Of a DNA stretch of 64,000 nucleotides, positions 35,360 through 44,239 are shown in pieces (the first letter of the stretch is position 1; each line of letters starts with the position of its first letter). Location of the stretch: NCBI RefSeq assembly GCF_021440195.1, contig NZ_JAJTSZ010000010.1, forward strand, positions 124,001 through 188,000. Direction: 5' to 3'. Made by a program: the position numbers and the translations under genes. The notes beneath the pieces were generated by a model, which made no database searches, had not been told where the DNA came from, and saw only the letters and a program-made list of their open reading frames with translations. This DNA is from Dyadobacter sp. CY356. GTDB taxonomy: Bacteria; Bacteroidota; Bacteroidia; Cytophagales; Spirosomataceae.

Positions 35360-37353
35360 AGCTCTACTCCCTCTTCATTTTATCGTTTATTTTCCTCTCC
35401 ATCACAAGCAAAGCACAAGAATTATTTCCAAAAAAGGAATTGTATCACGTCTGGATTCTGGCAGAGCAAAAGCTGGATGCCGGGCAGTTTGATGATGCGC
35501 TCCGTTTGTATAATACGCATAAGGAAAATCTCAGTTTCGCGATGAAAATTCGCCAGACAGGTCGTATAAAAGAAATTTCTTCCGAAGCCGAAAGGCTGCG
35601 AAAAAGAGGAAATTACGCCGAAGCCGTCGATAAATACAAAGAATACCGAAAACTTAAAGATGTCCCGACGCTTGGTATATTTGAAAAAAAAATAGAAGAA
35701 TGCCTCACTCAGATCAACAAAGGTAAACTGACTGAATTAACCGTACAGCAACGGGTGATCACAGGTTTTGAATGGGCACATCGCGGCCGGGAAAAACTGA
35801 GCTTACTGGATACAATAGGAGCAAAGCGCGATTTTAATAACGCCAGGATCTTAGGTGGTAACCGGAATAATATTCTTCGTGAACAGTATATTGAAGGAAA
35901 CAGGATAACTGAGGCGTTAGCAAATTGGGGACAAGCGAAACTCAAATTTGATAAAGTAAATCACACCAAAGTAGAAGAACTTGCTTTTCTGACCACTTAC
36001 CGTGACATCAGGAATGTGGATATTCCGGAAGTTGAGTTAGAAATAAAAGCATTAAGAGCCGAAATGGATGGACAGAATTCCTTGGGAAGAATTGCCAAGG
36101 TCTGTGATACGGATCTGCTGCTGAGTTATGTAAATAATCATAAGGAAAATCTGCCGGTATCGTCCGCATTAATAGCCAGACTAAACGAATTCAAAAGCAC
36201 ACAAAAGAAAATTAATCTGCTGAAGGCCAATAAGGATAATGCTGCAACGGTCAATAGCGCCTATGAAAGTTTACTGACCTGGACAGAAGATTTTCCGGAA
36301 GAAATCCGTGATGATATTAAGTTTTGTATTGATAGTGAGTACAAGTCTTATAAAGCAACCATTCCGGAAAAAGCAAGCTTGCCCAGTACGAGTTGCTCAG
36401 GATTAGCTGATTATTTAAATGGAATTGTTTTAATAAGAAGAGAATTGTCCAACTGCAACAGTGCTAACGCACAGGTGCTTTGGAAAAAGAATGTTGCCTA
36501 CATTAAAGAATGCAGGGATTCAAGGTCGATTTTATCATCCAATAAAAGTCTGAAAGATTCGGTTTTTAGTATGGTTAAAAACGATAGTCTTTTGGCGGTT
36601 TATAGGGTGAAGATTCAAAATTCTGTTCAGGCTGGAAACTGCTCGGAGACGACCGAAATTTATAAACAAATGAAATCCCTGCGCGTGTGCAATCAGGATG
36701 TGCTGGATGAAGAGATCGAAACCGGCCTGGCAGAAGCAAAAAATTGTCAGAATAAATCCTGGTGGCGACCGGAGCTTACCGGAAGTTTTGCAAGGAATCT
36801 GCCCAAATATTCAATTGCAGGTGTAGCTCGGAAAATGGGAAATGGCTGGTCAAGTTCTGCGGGTGCCCAATTTACTTTCATTGATCATAAAAATCCAGTC
36901 GATTTTACTATCGGCGTTGAGTATTTCAATACCAATTATTATTCCGAGCAGTCCGCCGGATCGGTTATGGAAAATTTCACTTTGAGTGGCGCAAATGCAT
37001 TGGTTGCCATTAAGCTGCACAAACCAAACACGAATCCGGACAAGATCAGACCTTACTTGAAAATTGGTACAGAAATGCTTATTCCAACTTCTTATGAATA
37101 TGAAAGCTTTTCAGTATTTCAAAAAGTAAGTGGGACTGAGCAGTTAAAGAAAACGATGTTATCTGTTACAGGAGCCTTTGGACTGGAAATTCAGAAAAAA
37201 CATTTTGGTGCTTTTGCAGAGGTATTTGGGAATTACGGTTTAGGAAATAGTATTTACAATTCCAGTTTATCCCATGTGGTCACGGCTCAAAATCAAAAAG
37301 TAGAAGCCAGAATCGTCAAGTTTGGTTTAAGATTTGGTATTCGACTTTGGTGA
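35350..37353 (+). CDS. Periplasmic TPR-like protein ending in a probable outer-membrane beta-barrel
   Basis: 667 residues with a signal peptide (LYSLFILSFIFLSITSKAQ). Residues ~25-470 are helical repeats of TPR type (AEQKLDAGQFDDALRLYN; KRGNYAEAVDKYKEYR). The last ~195 residues alternate as amphipathic beta strands (from WWRPELTGSFARNL to RIVKFGLRFGIRLW) and end in an aromatic residue, like a small outer-membrane barrel. It would bridge periplasm and outer membrane and is the last gene of the tubulin/actin operon, giving the system an outer-membrane end. Cysteines are spread over the helical part. Family not recognised. Confidence 0.75.
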   Translation: MQIKLYSLFILSFIFLSITSKAQELFPKKELYHVWILAEQKLDAGQFDDALRLYNTHKENLSFAMKIRQTGRIKEISSEAERLRKRGNYAEAVDKYKEYRKLKDVPTLGIFEKKIEECLTQINKGKLTELTVQQRVITGFEWAHRGREKLSLLDTIGAKRDFNNARILGGNRNNILREQYIEGNRITEALANWGQAKLKFDKVNHTKVEELAFLTTYRDIRNVDIPEVELEIKALRAEMDGQNSLGRIAKVCDTDLLLSYVNNHKENLPVSSALIARLNEFKSTQKKINLLKANKDNAATVNSAYESLLTWTEDFPEEIRDDIKFCIDSEYKSYKATIPEKASLPSTSCSGLADYLNGIVLIRRELSNCNSANAQVLWKKNVAYIKECRDSRSILSSNKSLKDSVFSMVKNDSLLAVYRVKIQNSVQAGNCSETTEIYKQMKSLRVCNQDVLDEEIETGLAEAKNCQNKSWWRPELTGSFARNLPKYSIAGVARKMGNGWSSSAGAQFTFIDHKNPVDFTIGVEYFNTNYYSEQSAGSVMENFTLSGANALVAIKLHKPNTNPDKIRPYLKIGTEMLIPTSYEYESFSVFQKVSGTEQLKKTMLSVTGAFGLEIQKKHFGAFAEVFGNYGLGNSIYNSSLSHVVTAQNQKVEARIVKFGLRFGIRLW

Positions 37354-37370
37354 TTTTTATGTAAAATGAA

Positions 37371-37400
37371 ATTGATCCGTCAATATCTGACGGGTTGATT
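37371..37400. terminator. Terminator between the operon and the cyanophycinase-like gene
   Basis: Thirteen-bp arms with three wobbles, 37371-37382/3 and 37388-37400 (core CCGTCA/TGACGG), and a T-rich tail. It sits between convergent genes and may serve both strands. Confidence 0.55.
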
Positions 37401-38240
37401 TTATAATGAAAAATTATCACCCGCAGTAAAAATACTAAACTGCAAATCCTTCATTTTAATCAATCCCCGATCTGTTACTTTTAATTCAACCGGCCGTTTC
37501 ATAACAATGACCTGACTTTCCCCAACCACCTTCACCTTATTTCCTGTCACGATGATGGCGGTCGCTTCGTCGATGCCGATACAGGTCAGATCCGGATATT
37601 TTGCGATAGCAGATAACAACCGGTTGTAGCGACTTCTGACCACAAAATGCTGGTCGATAATTGCGTTAGTCAGCAGACCAAGTCCTGGTTTTATATCCAG
37701 GTTTTTATCCCGAAGTTTTCTGAATGTGGATTTCAAGGTTGTATCGCCAACCAGTTCATTTCCGGTGATCATTAATTCACTCATCACAGCCGCACCTGCA
37801 CTGCTTCCGGCAATGGTGGCTCCTTTCTGGTAGGCTTTGTGAATGGCATTGTAAATGGGCGTATTTAAAACGATTTTCATAAATCGCTCCTGATCTCCGC
37901 CGCTTATGAAAATTAATTTTGCATTTTCAAGCGAATCAAGCCACTTTTTGTTATTGACATCTGATGATTTAAAATTCAGATTTGCCAGAGTGTTTTTGCA
38001 TACCAGTTTTAAATCCTGATTGAAATAATAATAGGAGGTATTGGGATTGGCGCCGGACATAGGCAGCAATACGACATAGTCAGCAGGCTTTAAACGGGAA
38101 GTGGCGACCATCTCCTGCATTAATGATGCAGGCCGGTCGCCACCTCCTATGATAAACAAATTTCCCTTTGCCACTTGCGCATTAACTGCGCCGGGAAAGA
38201 ATGTTAGTGCTGTAAATAACGCCGCTACAAATTGTTTCAT
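37401..38240 (-). CDS. Cyanophycinase-like serine peptidase (S51 family), secreted
   Basis: 279 residues with a signal peptide (FVAALFTALTFFPGAVNAQ). S51 features: LFIIGGGDRPASLMQEMV near the start, FISGGDQERFM, and the nucleophile motif GSSAGAAVMS. Cyanophycinases cleave beta-Asp-Arg peptides of cyanophycin; related S51 members are aspartyl dipeptidases. Export suggests use of external peptide or cyanophycin-like polymers, though the exact substrate is not evident. It is followed (upstream in coordinates) by other minus-strand genes with modest gaps. Confidence 0.83.
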   Translation of the reverse strand: MKQFVAALFTALTFFPGAVNAQVAKGNLFIIGGGDRPASLMQEMVATSRLKPADYVVLLPMSGANPNTSYYYFNQDLKLVCKNTLANLNFKSSDVNNKKWLDSLENAKLIFISGGDQERFMKIVLNTPIYNAIHKAYQKGATIAGSSAGAAVMSELMITGNELVGDTTLKSTFRKLRDKNLDIKPGLGLLTNAIIDQHFVVRSRYNRLLSAIAKYPDLTCIGIDEATAIIVTGNKVKVVGESQVIVMKRPVELKVTDRGLIKMKDLQFSIFTAGDNFSL

Positions 38241-38319
38241 GCCTCAATATAGCAGAAAACGGAATTATTTAGCTTATCTTTTTATGGAACTAACAAAAAG
38301 TGCCGGACAAAAATGATAT

Positions 38320-39036
38320 CTATTTGGTTGGTTTTTTGAAAATTGACTCATCAACTTTTCCGTTTACGATCACCTTGTTGGTAACAAAAGTCATCGTTCC
38401 CATTTGCGGGTTAGCGATATCCATGGCGTTTGGAAACTTCACACCATCCACTTCTTTGTAATCAGAGAAATCGATTTCACCATCCTGACCATTCATGTTT
38501 GCTTTCACTTTTGTCAAAAGGTAAGTATTGGCATCCAGGTATTCATCCATTGCCTGGCCGTCTTTTGTAGTTAGTTTAAGGTGATAAACGTCTTTTTTGT
38601 CAACCTTTTCTTTTCCAATCAATTCAACCTTATTTCCTTTTTCTTTATAATTTACCAAACCACCAAACGGATCCAGCTGTCCAACTTGCTGTTTTACCTG
38701 ATCCGCCGGCATATCTTCGGGTTCGCCAGTTCCTCCCATCATTGTAGGACGTATCATCCAGCCTGTCGTTCCGTCTACAACCTGAACCATCGAATTTCCC
38801 ATAACAGTAGATTCACTGCGCATTGATTTTCCAACAACAATTGTCGTTTTACTTGGAATTTCCATGCCCTGCACTGAAAGTGAACGCTCGGTAACTACGT
38901 TGTTCACAGCCTTAATTTTATCCAGTCCGCCAATGGCTGCAACATGTTTGTCAACAATTTCGTCTACCGTCTGACCGAAGGAGTTTGCTGACATCAAAGC
39001 AGCAACAACCGCTACAAAAAGTTTGTTTGTTTTCAT
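38320..39036 (-). CDS. LolA-like periplasmic protein
   Basis: 238 residues with a signal peptide (LFVAVVAALMSANSFGQ). The mature part starts TVDEIVDKHVAAIGGLDKIK and continues as an all-beta half-barrel with MDEYLDANTYLLTKVKANM, a pattern of outer-membrane lipoprotein-sorting (LolA/LolB-like) proteins widespread in Bacteroidota. Function in lipoprotein transport is not proven; it could bind another lipid. A TAACTTTG promoter element lies 44 bp upstream, so it is probably transcribed separately from the receptor gene behind it. Confidence 0.75.
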   Translation of the reverse strand: MKTNKLFVAVVAALMSANSFGQTVDEIVDKHVAAIGGLDKIKAVNNVVTERSLSVQGMEIPSKTTIVVGKSMRSESTVMGNSMVQVVDGTTGWMIRPTMMGGTGEPEDMPADQVKQQVGQLDPFGGLVNYKEKGNKVELIGKEKVDKKDVYHLKLTTKDGQAMDEYLDANTYLLTKVKANMNGQDGEIDFSDYKEVDGVKFPNAMDIANPQMGTMTFVTNKVIVNGKVDESIFKKPTK

Positions 39037-39079
39037 TGTGAAGTTGATTTAAGTATAGATTAGTTTGTTCTTCCGGTTC

Positions 39080-39087
39080 CAAAGTTA
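39080..39087 (-). promoter_or_regulatory. Candidate -7 element for the LolA-like gene
   Basis: Minus-strand TAACTTTG fits TAnnTTTG, 44 bp upstream of the start; it lies in the gap after the receptor gene. Confidence 0.4.
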
Positions 39088-39092
39088 TAAGA

Positions 39093-41657
39093 TTATTTCG
39101 GTGTACCACCGCCAGGTGTGCCGCCTCCGGATTGCGTCTGTCCGCCGCCTTCACTTTTCACATCGTCGTTATTAACCGACTTCGCTTTTCTTTTCGGTGT
39201 ATCCATTGTCATCTTTCCTATTTTATAACTGAACGTCAGACGGATACCGCGGTTGTAAAGATGGACATCATTAACCTGGTTGAATAATTCAGAGTTAAGT
39301 TCGGTATGAATCGTGTAACGTTTGGCCAGGAAATTTTCCGCAGCTATACCGACACTTCCTTTTTTGTTCTTGAAATCCTTTTTCACACCGACCGTGTAAA
39401 ATCCAAATCCTCCTTGTTTTCCCTGTAATTGTATCGTATTACCCTGCATAAAACCAAAAGCCTGCGCGCCCCAGCCATTTTTGAAAGTAGCCTGTGAGAA
39501 AATACCGCCACTGATGTTCATACCGGAGTTGGTTATTTCCTTCGACAATCCGTCTCTGCCGGATGTCTGTCCTGTCAAAGTGGAATAAAATGCGTTGGTG
39601 AAAAGTCCTACGTTGATCTTGGTTGTCGCTGCAAGATTCGCAAAAAGGTTAACACCATAGGCATGTTGCTTTCCAACATTTTGATAAGTAGTTACCACCG
39701 CTCCTGAAATAGAATCTGACGGCTGACGAACCTGGGAAATCGCATTGTTGGTAATTCTTCCAAAAAAGGTTGCATTCACGAAAGTTTTCTTGATGTTTTT
39801 ACTTACGCCAACTTCAAAGTTATTGGTAAGTTCAGGACGTAACTTCGGGTTTCCTATTGTAATATTCTGCGGATTGGAAGCATTGTAGTTAGGGTTCAAT
39901 TGCTGCAATCCCGGACGCTGGATACGGCGGTTGTAGCCCAGTTTCAGTGTTGCGCCCTTAACTGTTTTCGAAGCATTCACACTTGGAACCAGCACACCAT
40001 AATTTCCCACACCCAACGAGCCGCCATCTTTTGTACTTGCGTCAATAAATGTATGTTCGTAACGAAGACCTCCTTTAAAAGTGTAACGTTTTTTAGTTGT
40101 ATAAGTATAGGAAGAATATCCTGCTGCAATGTTCTGGTGGTATAATAAGTCACCCTCAGGTTGGCTTGCATCGGTTTGGTATTCACCTGTTGGCGACGCA
40201 AGCAGATAACTGTAACCGCTCGTTACTTTTCTGAAAATACCTTTTCCACCAAATTCAAGCAACTGGTTTTTCTTGATAGGTGTCTGGTAATCAGTCTGCA
40301 AAGTAAATTCCTCGTTGATGCTTTTGTTCAGGTTGCGCTGGCGTGTGGCTATTTCGTTGTTATTATTTAATATATCAGCATCAAAATTATTCGTCAGATC
40401 ATTTCGGCTGTAAAGCGTAGAAACACTCCATTCCTGCTGAGGTTTGAAAGTATGCAGATAATCAATATTCGCATCCACCGTTCCGGAAAGATTTTTGGTA
40501 TCCACATTTCTGCCGGACGTTGATGTTTGTTTACTGTTTTCATACAGTTTAGTGATCAGATCCTGCTGGCTCAGCATATTTCTGACACCATAACGCACAC
40601 CGGCCGTGATACTCTGGTTTTTAGCCAGGTCATAATCAAATCCTAAATTATACTGGCCAAAAAGTCCTTTACTTGATCCTGTGCCTGTTTGGCTTGTTAA
40701 GGTAGTCACGTCATTTACAATACTGGTCTGTTCCAGTGAAGTAGTCGTTTTTGTATTATAGTTTCCGCGGCCGAATCCCCCAAGGCTGAAACCGGCTTTT
40801 CCTTTACGGTAACTCCCGTTCAGCGAAAGCATCGATCCCCGGTTACCAACACCCGAATCCAGATTGAGGCTCAATCCCTGCAAGCTGTTCTTTTTGGTGA
40901 TGATATTGATGATACCACCCGAGCCTTCCGCATCATACTTCGACGATGGGCTCGTGATCACTTCAACCGTTTTTATCTGGTCAGCAGGAATTTGTTTCAA
41001 AGCATCCGCGACACTGCTCGCAATGATCGTACTCGGTTTGTTGTTGATAAGAACCCTGATGTTCTGGCTTCCGCGGAGCGAAACGTTCCCGTCAAGGTCA
41101 ACGGTCAAAAGAGGCACTTTACGTAATATGTCAGTTGCGTCACCGCCTTTGGCTGCAATGTCTTTTTCGGCATTGTAAACAAGTCTGTCAACTTTTTCTT
41201 CAATCAGCGCAGATTGTCCGGTTACTGTAACCTCTTCAAGCGTTTTTGTGTTTGAAGCAAGTTTTATAGTCCCAAGATCAAGTTCCTGGCCCTTACCGAG
41301 TTTGATATTGTCGATGGTCTTGTTTCCGTAACCAATGAAGGAAATCAGAATTTTAAAATCTCCATTAATGATTTTGGTCAAAGAAAATTTACCTTTTTCA
41401 TCCGCAACAGTTCCGTCAATGGCCTGTCCGGTTGCTTTATTGTAGAGCGCGATGCTGGCAAATTCAACACCTTTGGAAGAAGTGGAATCGAGGATCGTTC
41501 CACTGATTTTAGCAGTTCCTTTTGGCGTCTGGTCGCCGGCTGTGCCTGGTAATGCTTTTGGCGTTGCTGCGCCGCCAGTTGGAAACTGGGCAAATGCAGG
41601 TGAAATAAAAACAGCCAGAATAATAATGAGAGTCAGGAAATATTTCTTCATGTTCAT
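39093..41657 (-). CDS. TonB-dependent receptor-like outer-membrane protein (OMP_b-brl_3 type)
   Basis: 854 residues from the ATG at 41657 (MNMKKYFLTL); the frame is open further to 42005 but that part has no signal peptide and crosses the divergent promoter region, so the later start is preferred (41651 is equally possible). Order: signal peptide; carboxypeptidase-regulatory-like domain (ISGTILDSTSSKGVEFASIA); plug with LRKVPLLTVDLDGNVSLRGS and SKYDAEGSGGIINIITKK; then a long barrel. The C-terminus is a disordered Gly/Thr/Pro-rich tail (GGGTPGGGTPK) rather than a terminal aromatic strand. Substrate unknown. It is divergent from the Cys/Met enzyme gene. Confidence 0.88.
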   Translation of the reverse strand: MNMKKYFLTLIIILAVFISPAFAQFPTGGAATPKALPGTAGDQTPKGTAKISGTILDSTSSKGVEFASIALYNKATGQAIDGTVADEKGKFSLTKIINGDFKILISFIGYGNKTIDNIKLGKGQELDLGTIKLASNTKTLEEVTVTGQSALIEEKVDRLVYNAEKDIAAKGGDATDILRKVPLLTVDLDGNVSLRGSQNIRVLINNKPSTIIASSVADALKQIPADQIKTVEVITSPSSKYDAEGSGGIINIITKKNSLQGLSLNLDSGVGNRGSMLSLNGSYRKGKAGFSLGGFGRGNYNTKTTTSLEQTSIVNDVTTLTSQTGTGSSKGLFGQYNLGFDYDLAKNQSITAGVRYGVRNMLSQQDLITKLYENSKQTSTSGRNVDTKNLSGTVDANIDYLHTFKPQQEWSVSTLYSRNDLTNNFDADILNNNNEIATRQRNLNKSINEEFTLQTDYQTPIKKNQLLEFGGKGIFRKVTSGYSYLLASPTGEYQTDASQPEGDLLYHQNIAAGYSSYTYTTKKRYTFKGGLRYEHTFIDASTKDGGSLGVGNYGVLVPSVNASKTVKGATLKLGYNRRIQRPGLQQLNPNYNASNPQNITIGNPKLRPELTNNFEVGVSKNIKKTFVNATFFGRITNNAISQVRQPSDSISGAVVTTYQNVGKQHAYGVNLFANLAATTKINVGLFTNAFYSTLTGQTSGRDGLSKEITNSGMNISGGIFSQATFKNGWGAQAFGFMQGNTIQLQGKQGGFGFYTVGVKKDFKNKKGSVGIAAENFLAKRYTIHTELNSELFNQVNDVHLYNRGIRLTFSYKIGKMTMDTPKRKAKSVNNDDVKSEGGGQTQSGGGTPGGGTPK

Positions 41658-41974
41658 GAGATTGGTATTTAACGTGACAAAGGTGCGAGAGAAACCGGTC
41701 AGGTGGAAGAAAAATGTGACCAACGCCACAATTAATCGGATGGATAACACATTTTCAGAGATGGGCGATTTTTTGCTTTTTAGCACTTTTGACGGGAAAA
41801 CTTTAAGATAACATACTATTTGTAACCTCACTTTGCTTTTGGAAAAGTTCCTTACTAAATTACAATTGATTGAATATAGGGCTTTGTCCAGAATTTTAAT
41901 TGCATTTCTTTGATATTTGTAGTATAAAGTTAAATTGAAAAATAAAGAATTACAACGCTTAATTTTTGTATTGA
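41658..41974. other. 317-bp divergent promoter region
   Basis: Between the receptor (minus) and the PLP enzyme (plus). AT-rich, with a TAATTTTTG element (close to the -7 consensus, one base longer) around 41958. No riboswitch structure was recognised. Confidence 0.4.
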
Positions 41975-43180
41975 ATGAATCAATCTGATTCCCGAAAAGG
42001 GACAAATTCTGTATGGGGCGGAGAAACGGAACACTTTCCGAACGGTGCCGTTACCTCTCCGATTTACAATAGTGTAGCTTTTGCATACGATGACCTTGAC
42101 GAGTGGCATGCCGTAGCAACCGGAAAAGCCGAAGGGCATATTTATAGCCGGAACACTAACCCGACAGTCCATGTGCTGGAAGAAAAAATCCGCATCCTGG
42201 AAAGTGCCGAGGCCGCAACTTCCTTCGCCACGGGTATGGGCGCAATCAGCAATACTTTGTTTTCTTTGCTGGGGCCAGGAAAAAGAGTGGTTTCTTTAAA
42301 AGATACCTATGGAGGCGCAAGCCGCCTTTTTCTGGATTTTCTCCCGGCTTATGGAATCAATGTAACGCTTTGTGAGACCATTGATCACGAAGAGATTGAA
42401 TCGGAAATAGCAAAAGGCTGTGATCTGGTTTATCTGGAAACACCTACAAACCCAACACTAAAAGTGGTTGACCTGAAAAGATTGTCGGCGGCTGCGCATA
42501 AAGTCGGGGCTGTTGTGGTTGTGGATAACACTTTTGCCACACCAATCAATCAAAACCCGCTTTTGCTGGGAGCTGATCTGGTGCTACACAGCGCTACCAA
42601 ATTTCTTTGCGGACATTCGGATGCCATGGGCGGAGTTTTGTGCGGAAAGGCTGAGCTGGTAAAAAAAGTTTTTTCTTTCAGAGAAATAAACGGTGCAAGT
42701 TTACAGGCAGATCCGGCCTATATGATCGCACGCGGGATGAAAACGCTGGAATTAAGAATTGAGCGTCAAAATGCATCAGCGTTAAAAATTGCAAGATATT
42801 TGAAAGCACATGATGCGGTAGAAGAAGTTTTCTATCCGGGATTGGAAACCCATCCGGGACATGAAATTGCCAAAGAACAAATGTCTGGATTTGGCGGGGT
42901 GATGAGTTTTGCACTGAAAGGAAATTATGATACCGTGAAGGCATTTTTACCAAAACTAAAACTGGTACATCTTGCCGCCAGCCTTGGTTCTGTGAGCACG
43001 CTGGCCGGCCCTCCGAGAACGACAAGCCATGTGGAATTAACGGAAGAACAGCGTGCGCTGCTCGGTATTCCTGAAAGTCTGATTCGCTATTCTGTTGGAA
43101 TTGAAAATGTTGAAGATCTTATCAATGATTTAGAACAGGCACTCGCTGCCATCAAAACCGAAGAATTGGCTGTATTATGA
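41975..43180 (+). CDS. Cys/Met metabolism PLP-dependent enzyme (cystathionine/methionine gamma-lyase or synthase type)
   Basis: 401 residues. Family features: YSRNTNPTVHVLEEKI, the cofactor-stacking region SFATGMGAISN, LVYLETPTNPTL, and the PLP lysine in LHSATKFLCGHSDAMGG. C-terminal SLGSVSTLAGPPRTTSH is typical. It could make or break gamma C-S bonds in cysteine, cystathionine or methionine; the exact reaction cannot be read from sequence. Its stop overlaps the start of a class A beta-lactamase (ATGA), so the two are translationally coupled, which is unusual for central amino-acid metabolism and hints at a catabolic role. Confidence 0.88.
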   Translation: MNQSDSRKGTNSVWGGETEHFPNGAVTSPIYNSVAFAYDDLDEWHAVATGKAEGHIYSRNTNPTVHVLEEKIRILESAEAATSFATGMGAISNTLFSLLGPGKRVVSLKDTYGGASRLFLDFLPAYGINVTLCETIDHEEIESEIAKGCDLVYLETPTNPTLKVVDLKRLSAAAHKVGAVVVVDNTFATPINQNPLLLGADLVLHSATKFLCGHSDAMGGVLCGKAELVKKVFSFREINGASLQADPAYMIARGMKTLELRIERQNASALKIARYLKAHDAVEEVFYPGLETHPGHEIAKEQMSGFGGVMSFALKGNYDTVKAFLPKLKLVHLAASLGSVSTLAGPPRTTSHVELTEEQRALLGIPESLIRYSVGIENVEDLINDLEQALAAIKTEELAVL

Positions 43181-44238
43181 TCCGAAAAAGTTTAATCCAA
43201 ACCCTTAAAATTTCTGTCATCTGCACCTTGCTCGCCCAACCTATGGAAGGCATGGCGCAGGCGGTACAATCTGTTCCAGCAATATCAAACGTCGTAAATC
43301 CGAGACTGGACCGTGAGCTTGAACGAATTGCCAAACTTGCCAAAGGTAAAGTCGGCGTGTCTGCGGTACATCTCGAAACCGGAAAACATATCAGTCTGAA
43401 TCTTAAAGAATTATTTCCTATGGCCAGCACTATCAAGGTGGCCATTGCTGTTCAGCTTTTTACCAAAATTGAAAAAGGAGAGCTTTCATTGATGACGATG
43501 GTTGATCTTCAGCCTTCTGATTATCATCCCGGCAGCGGAACGCTGGATGTACTTTTTGCCAAGCCGGGTGTACAGCTTTCTGTCCAGAATCTGCTGGAAC
43601 TGATGATGGTGATCAGTGATAATTCTGCAACAGATATTTTACTTCGGCTGGTTGGTGGCACAAAAGCCGTCCAGGAAAGAATGAACGCGCTCGGTATAAA
43701 AGGCATGTCCGTGGATCGGACTATTATCCAACTGATTGCGGACGAAGAAGGAATTACATTACCACCAGAGGATCAGTGGACGCTAGGTTTTTACGACAAA
43801 TTATGGAAAAATACTACCCGGGAATCCAGGGATGCAGCGGAGTTAAGGCTGCAAAAAGATCCGCGTGATACTTCTTCTCCGGAAGCCATGGTGAATTTGC
43901 TGACGCAGATTTATACGGGCAAGGCGTTGAAACCAGAAAGTCGCGACCTTCTACTTGCTGTCATGGAAAGATGCAGGGGAGGTGCTGCCCGTCTGAAAGG
44001 TTATCTGCCAGCCGGAACTGTGATTGCTCACAAAACCGGGTCGCTCAATGCAAGTGCTACGGATGACGTAGGTATTATCACCTTGCCGGATGGGGCGGGT
44101 CATATCGCCATTGCCATTTTTGTTGCCGAATCCGGTGCTGAACTTCCGGAAAGGGAGCAGACAATCGCTCACATTTCCCGTAGTATTTATGATTATTTTT
44201 TGTTCAATTCTCCGGTTTTAACAACATCATCACGTTAG
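43177..44238 (+). CDS. Class A beta-lactamase family protein
   Basis: 353 residues with an N-terminal hydrophobic signal-like segment (TLKISVICTLLAQPMEGMAQ). Active-site motifs are complete: S84-T-I-K87, S147-D-N149 and K286-T-G288. It is longer than typical class A enzymes (~290), mainly near the ends. It should be a periplasmic serine hydrolase; real beta-lactam resistance or action on peptidoglycan-like or peptide substrates are both possible. It is coupled to the PLP enzyme upstream and followed after 1 bp by a class C-like serine hydrolase. Confidence 0.85.
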   Translation: MIRKSLIQTLKISVICTLLAQPMEGMAQAVQSVPAISNVVNPRLDRELERIAKLAKGKVGVSAVHLETGKHISLNLKELFPMASTIKVAIAVQLFTKIEKGELSLMTMVDLQPSDYHPGSGTLDVLFAKPGVQLSVQNLLELMMVISDNSATDILLRLVGGTKAVQERMNALGIKGMSVDRTIIQLIADEEGITLPPEDQWTLGFYDKLWKNTTRESRDAAELRLQKDPRDTSSPEAMVNLLTQIYTGKALKPESRDLLLAVMERCRGGAARLKGYLPAGTVIAHKTGSLNASATDDVGIITLPDGAGHIAIAIFVAESGAELPEREQTIAHISRSIYDYFLFNSPVLTTSSR

Positions 44239-44239
44239 T

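Noticed and set aside
41658-42005. N-terminal extension of the large TonB-type receptor
   Set aside because: It would place a signal peptide 116 residues inside the protein and overlap the divergent gene; the ATG at 41657 gives a normal signal peptide.
42108-42124. Sequence GCATGCCGTAGCAACC resembling the REP repeat
   Set aside because: It lies inside the conserved coding sequence of the PLP enzyme and lacks the paired arms; chance similarity.
42678-43025. Long open frames opposite conserved genes (for example here, 52-55 kb and 27.2-27.6 kb)
   Set aside because: They are antisense to genes with clear family motifs and show no motifs of their own.
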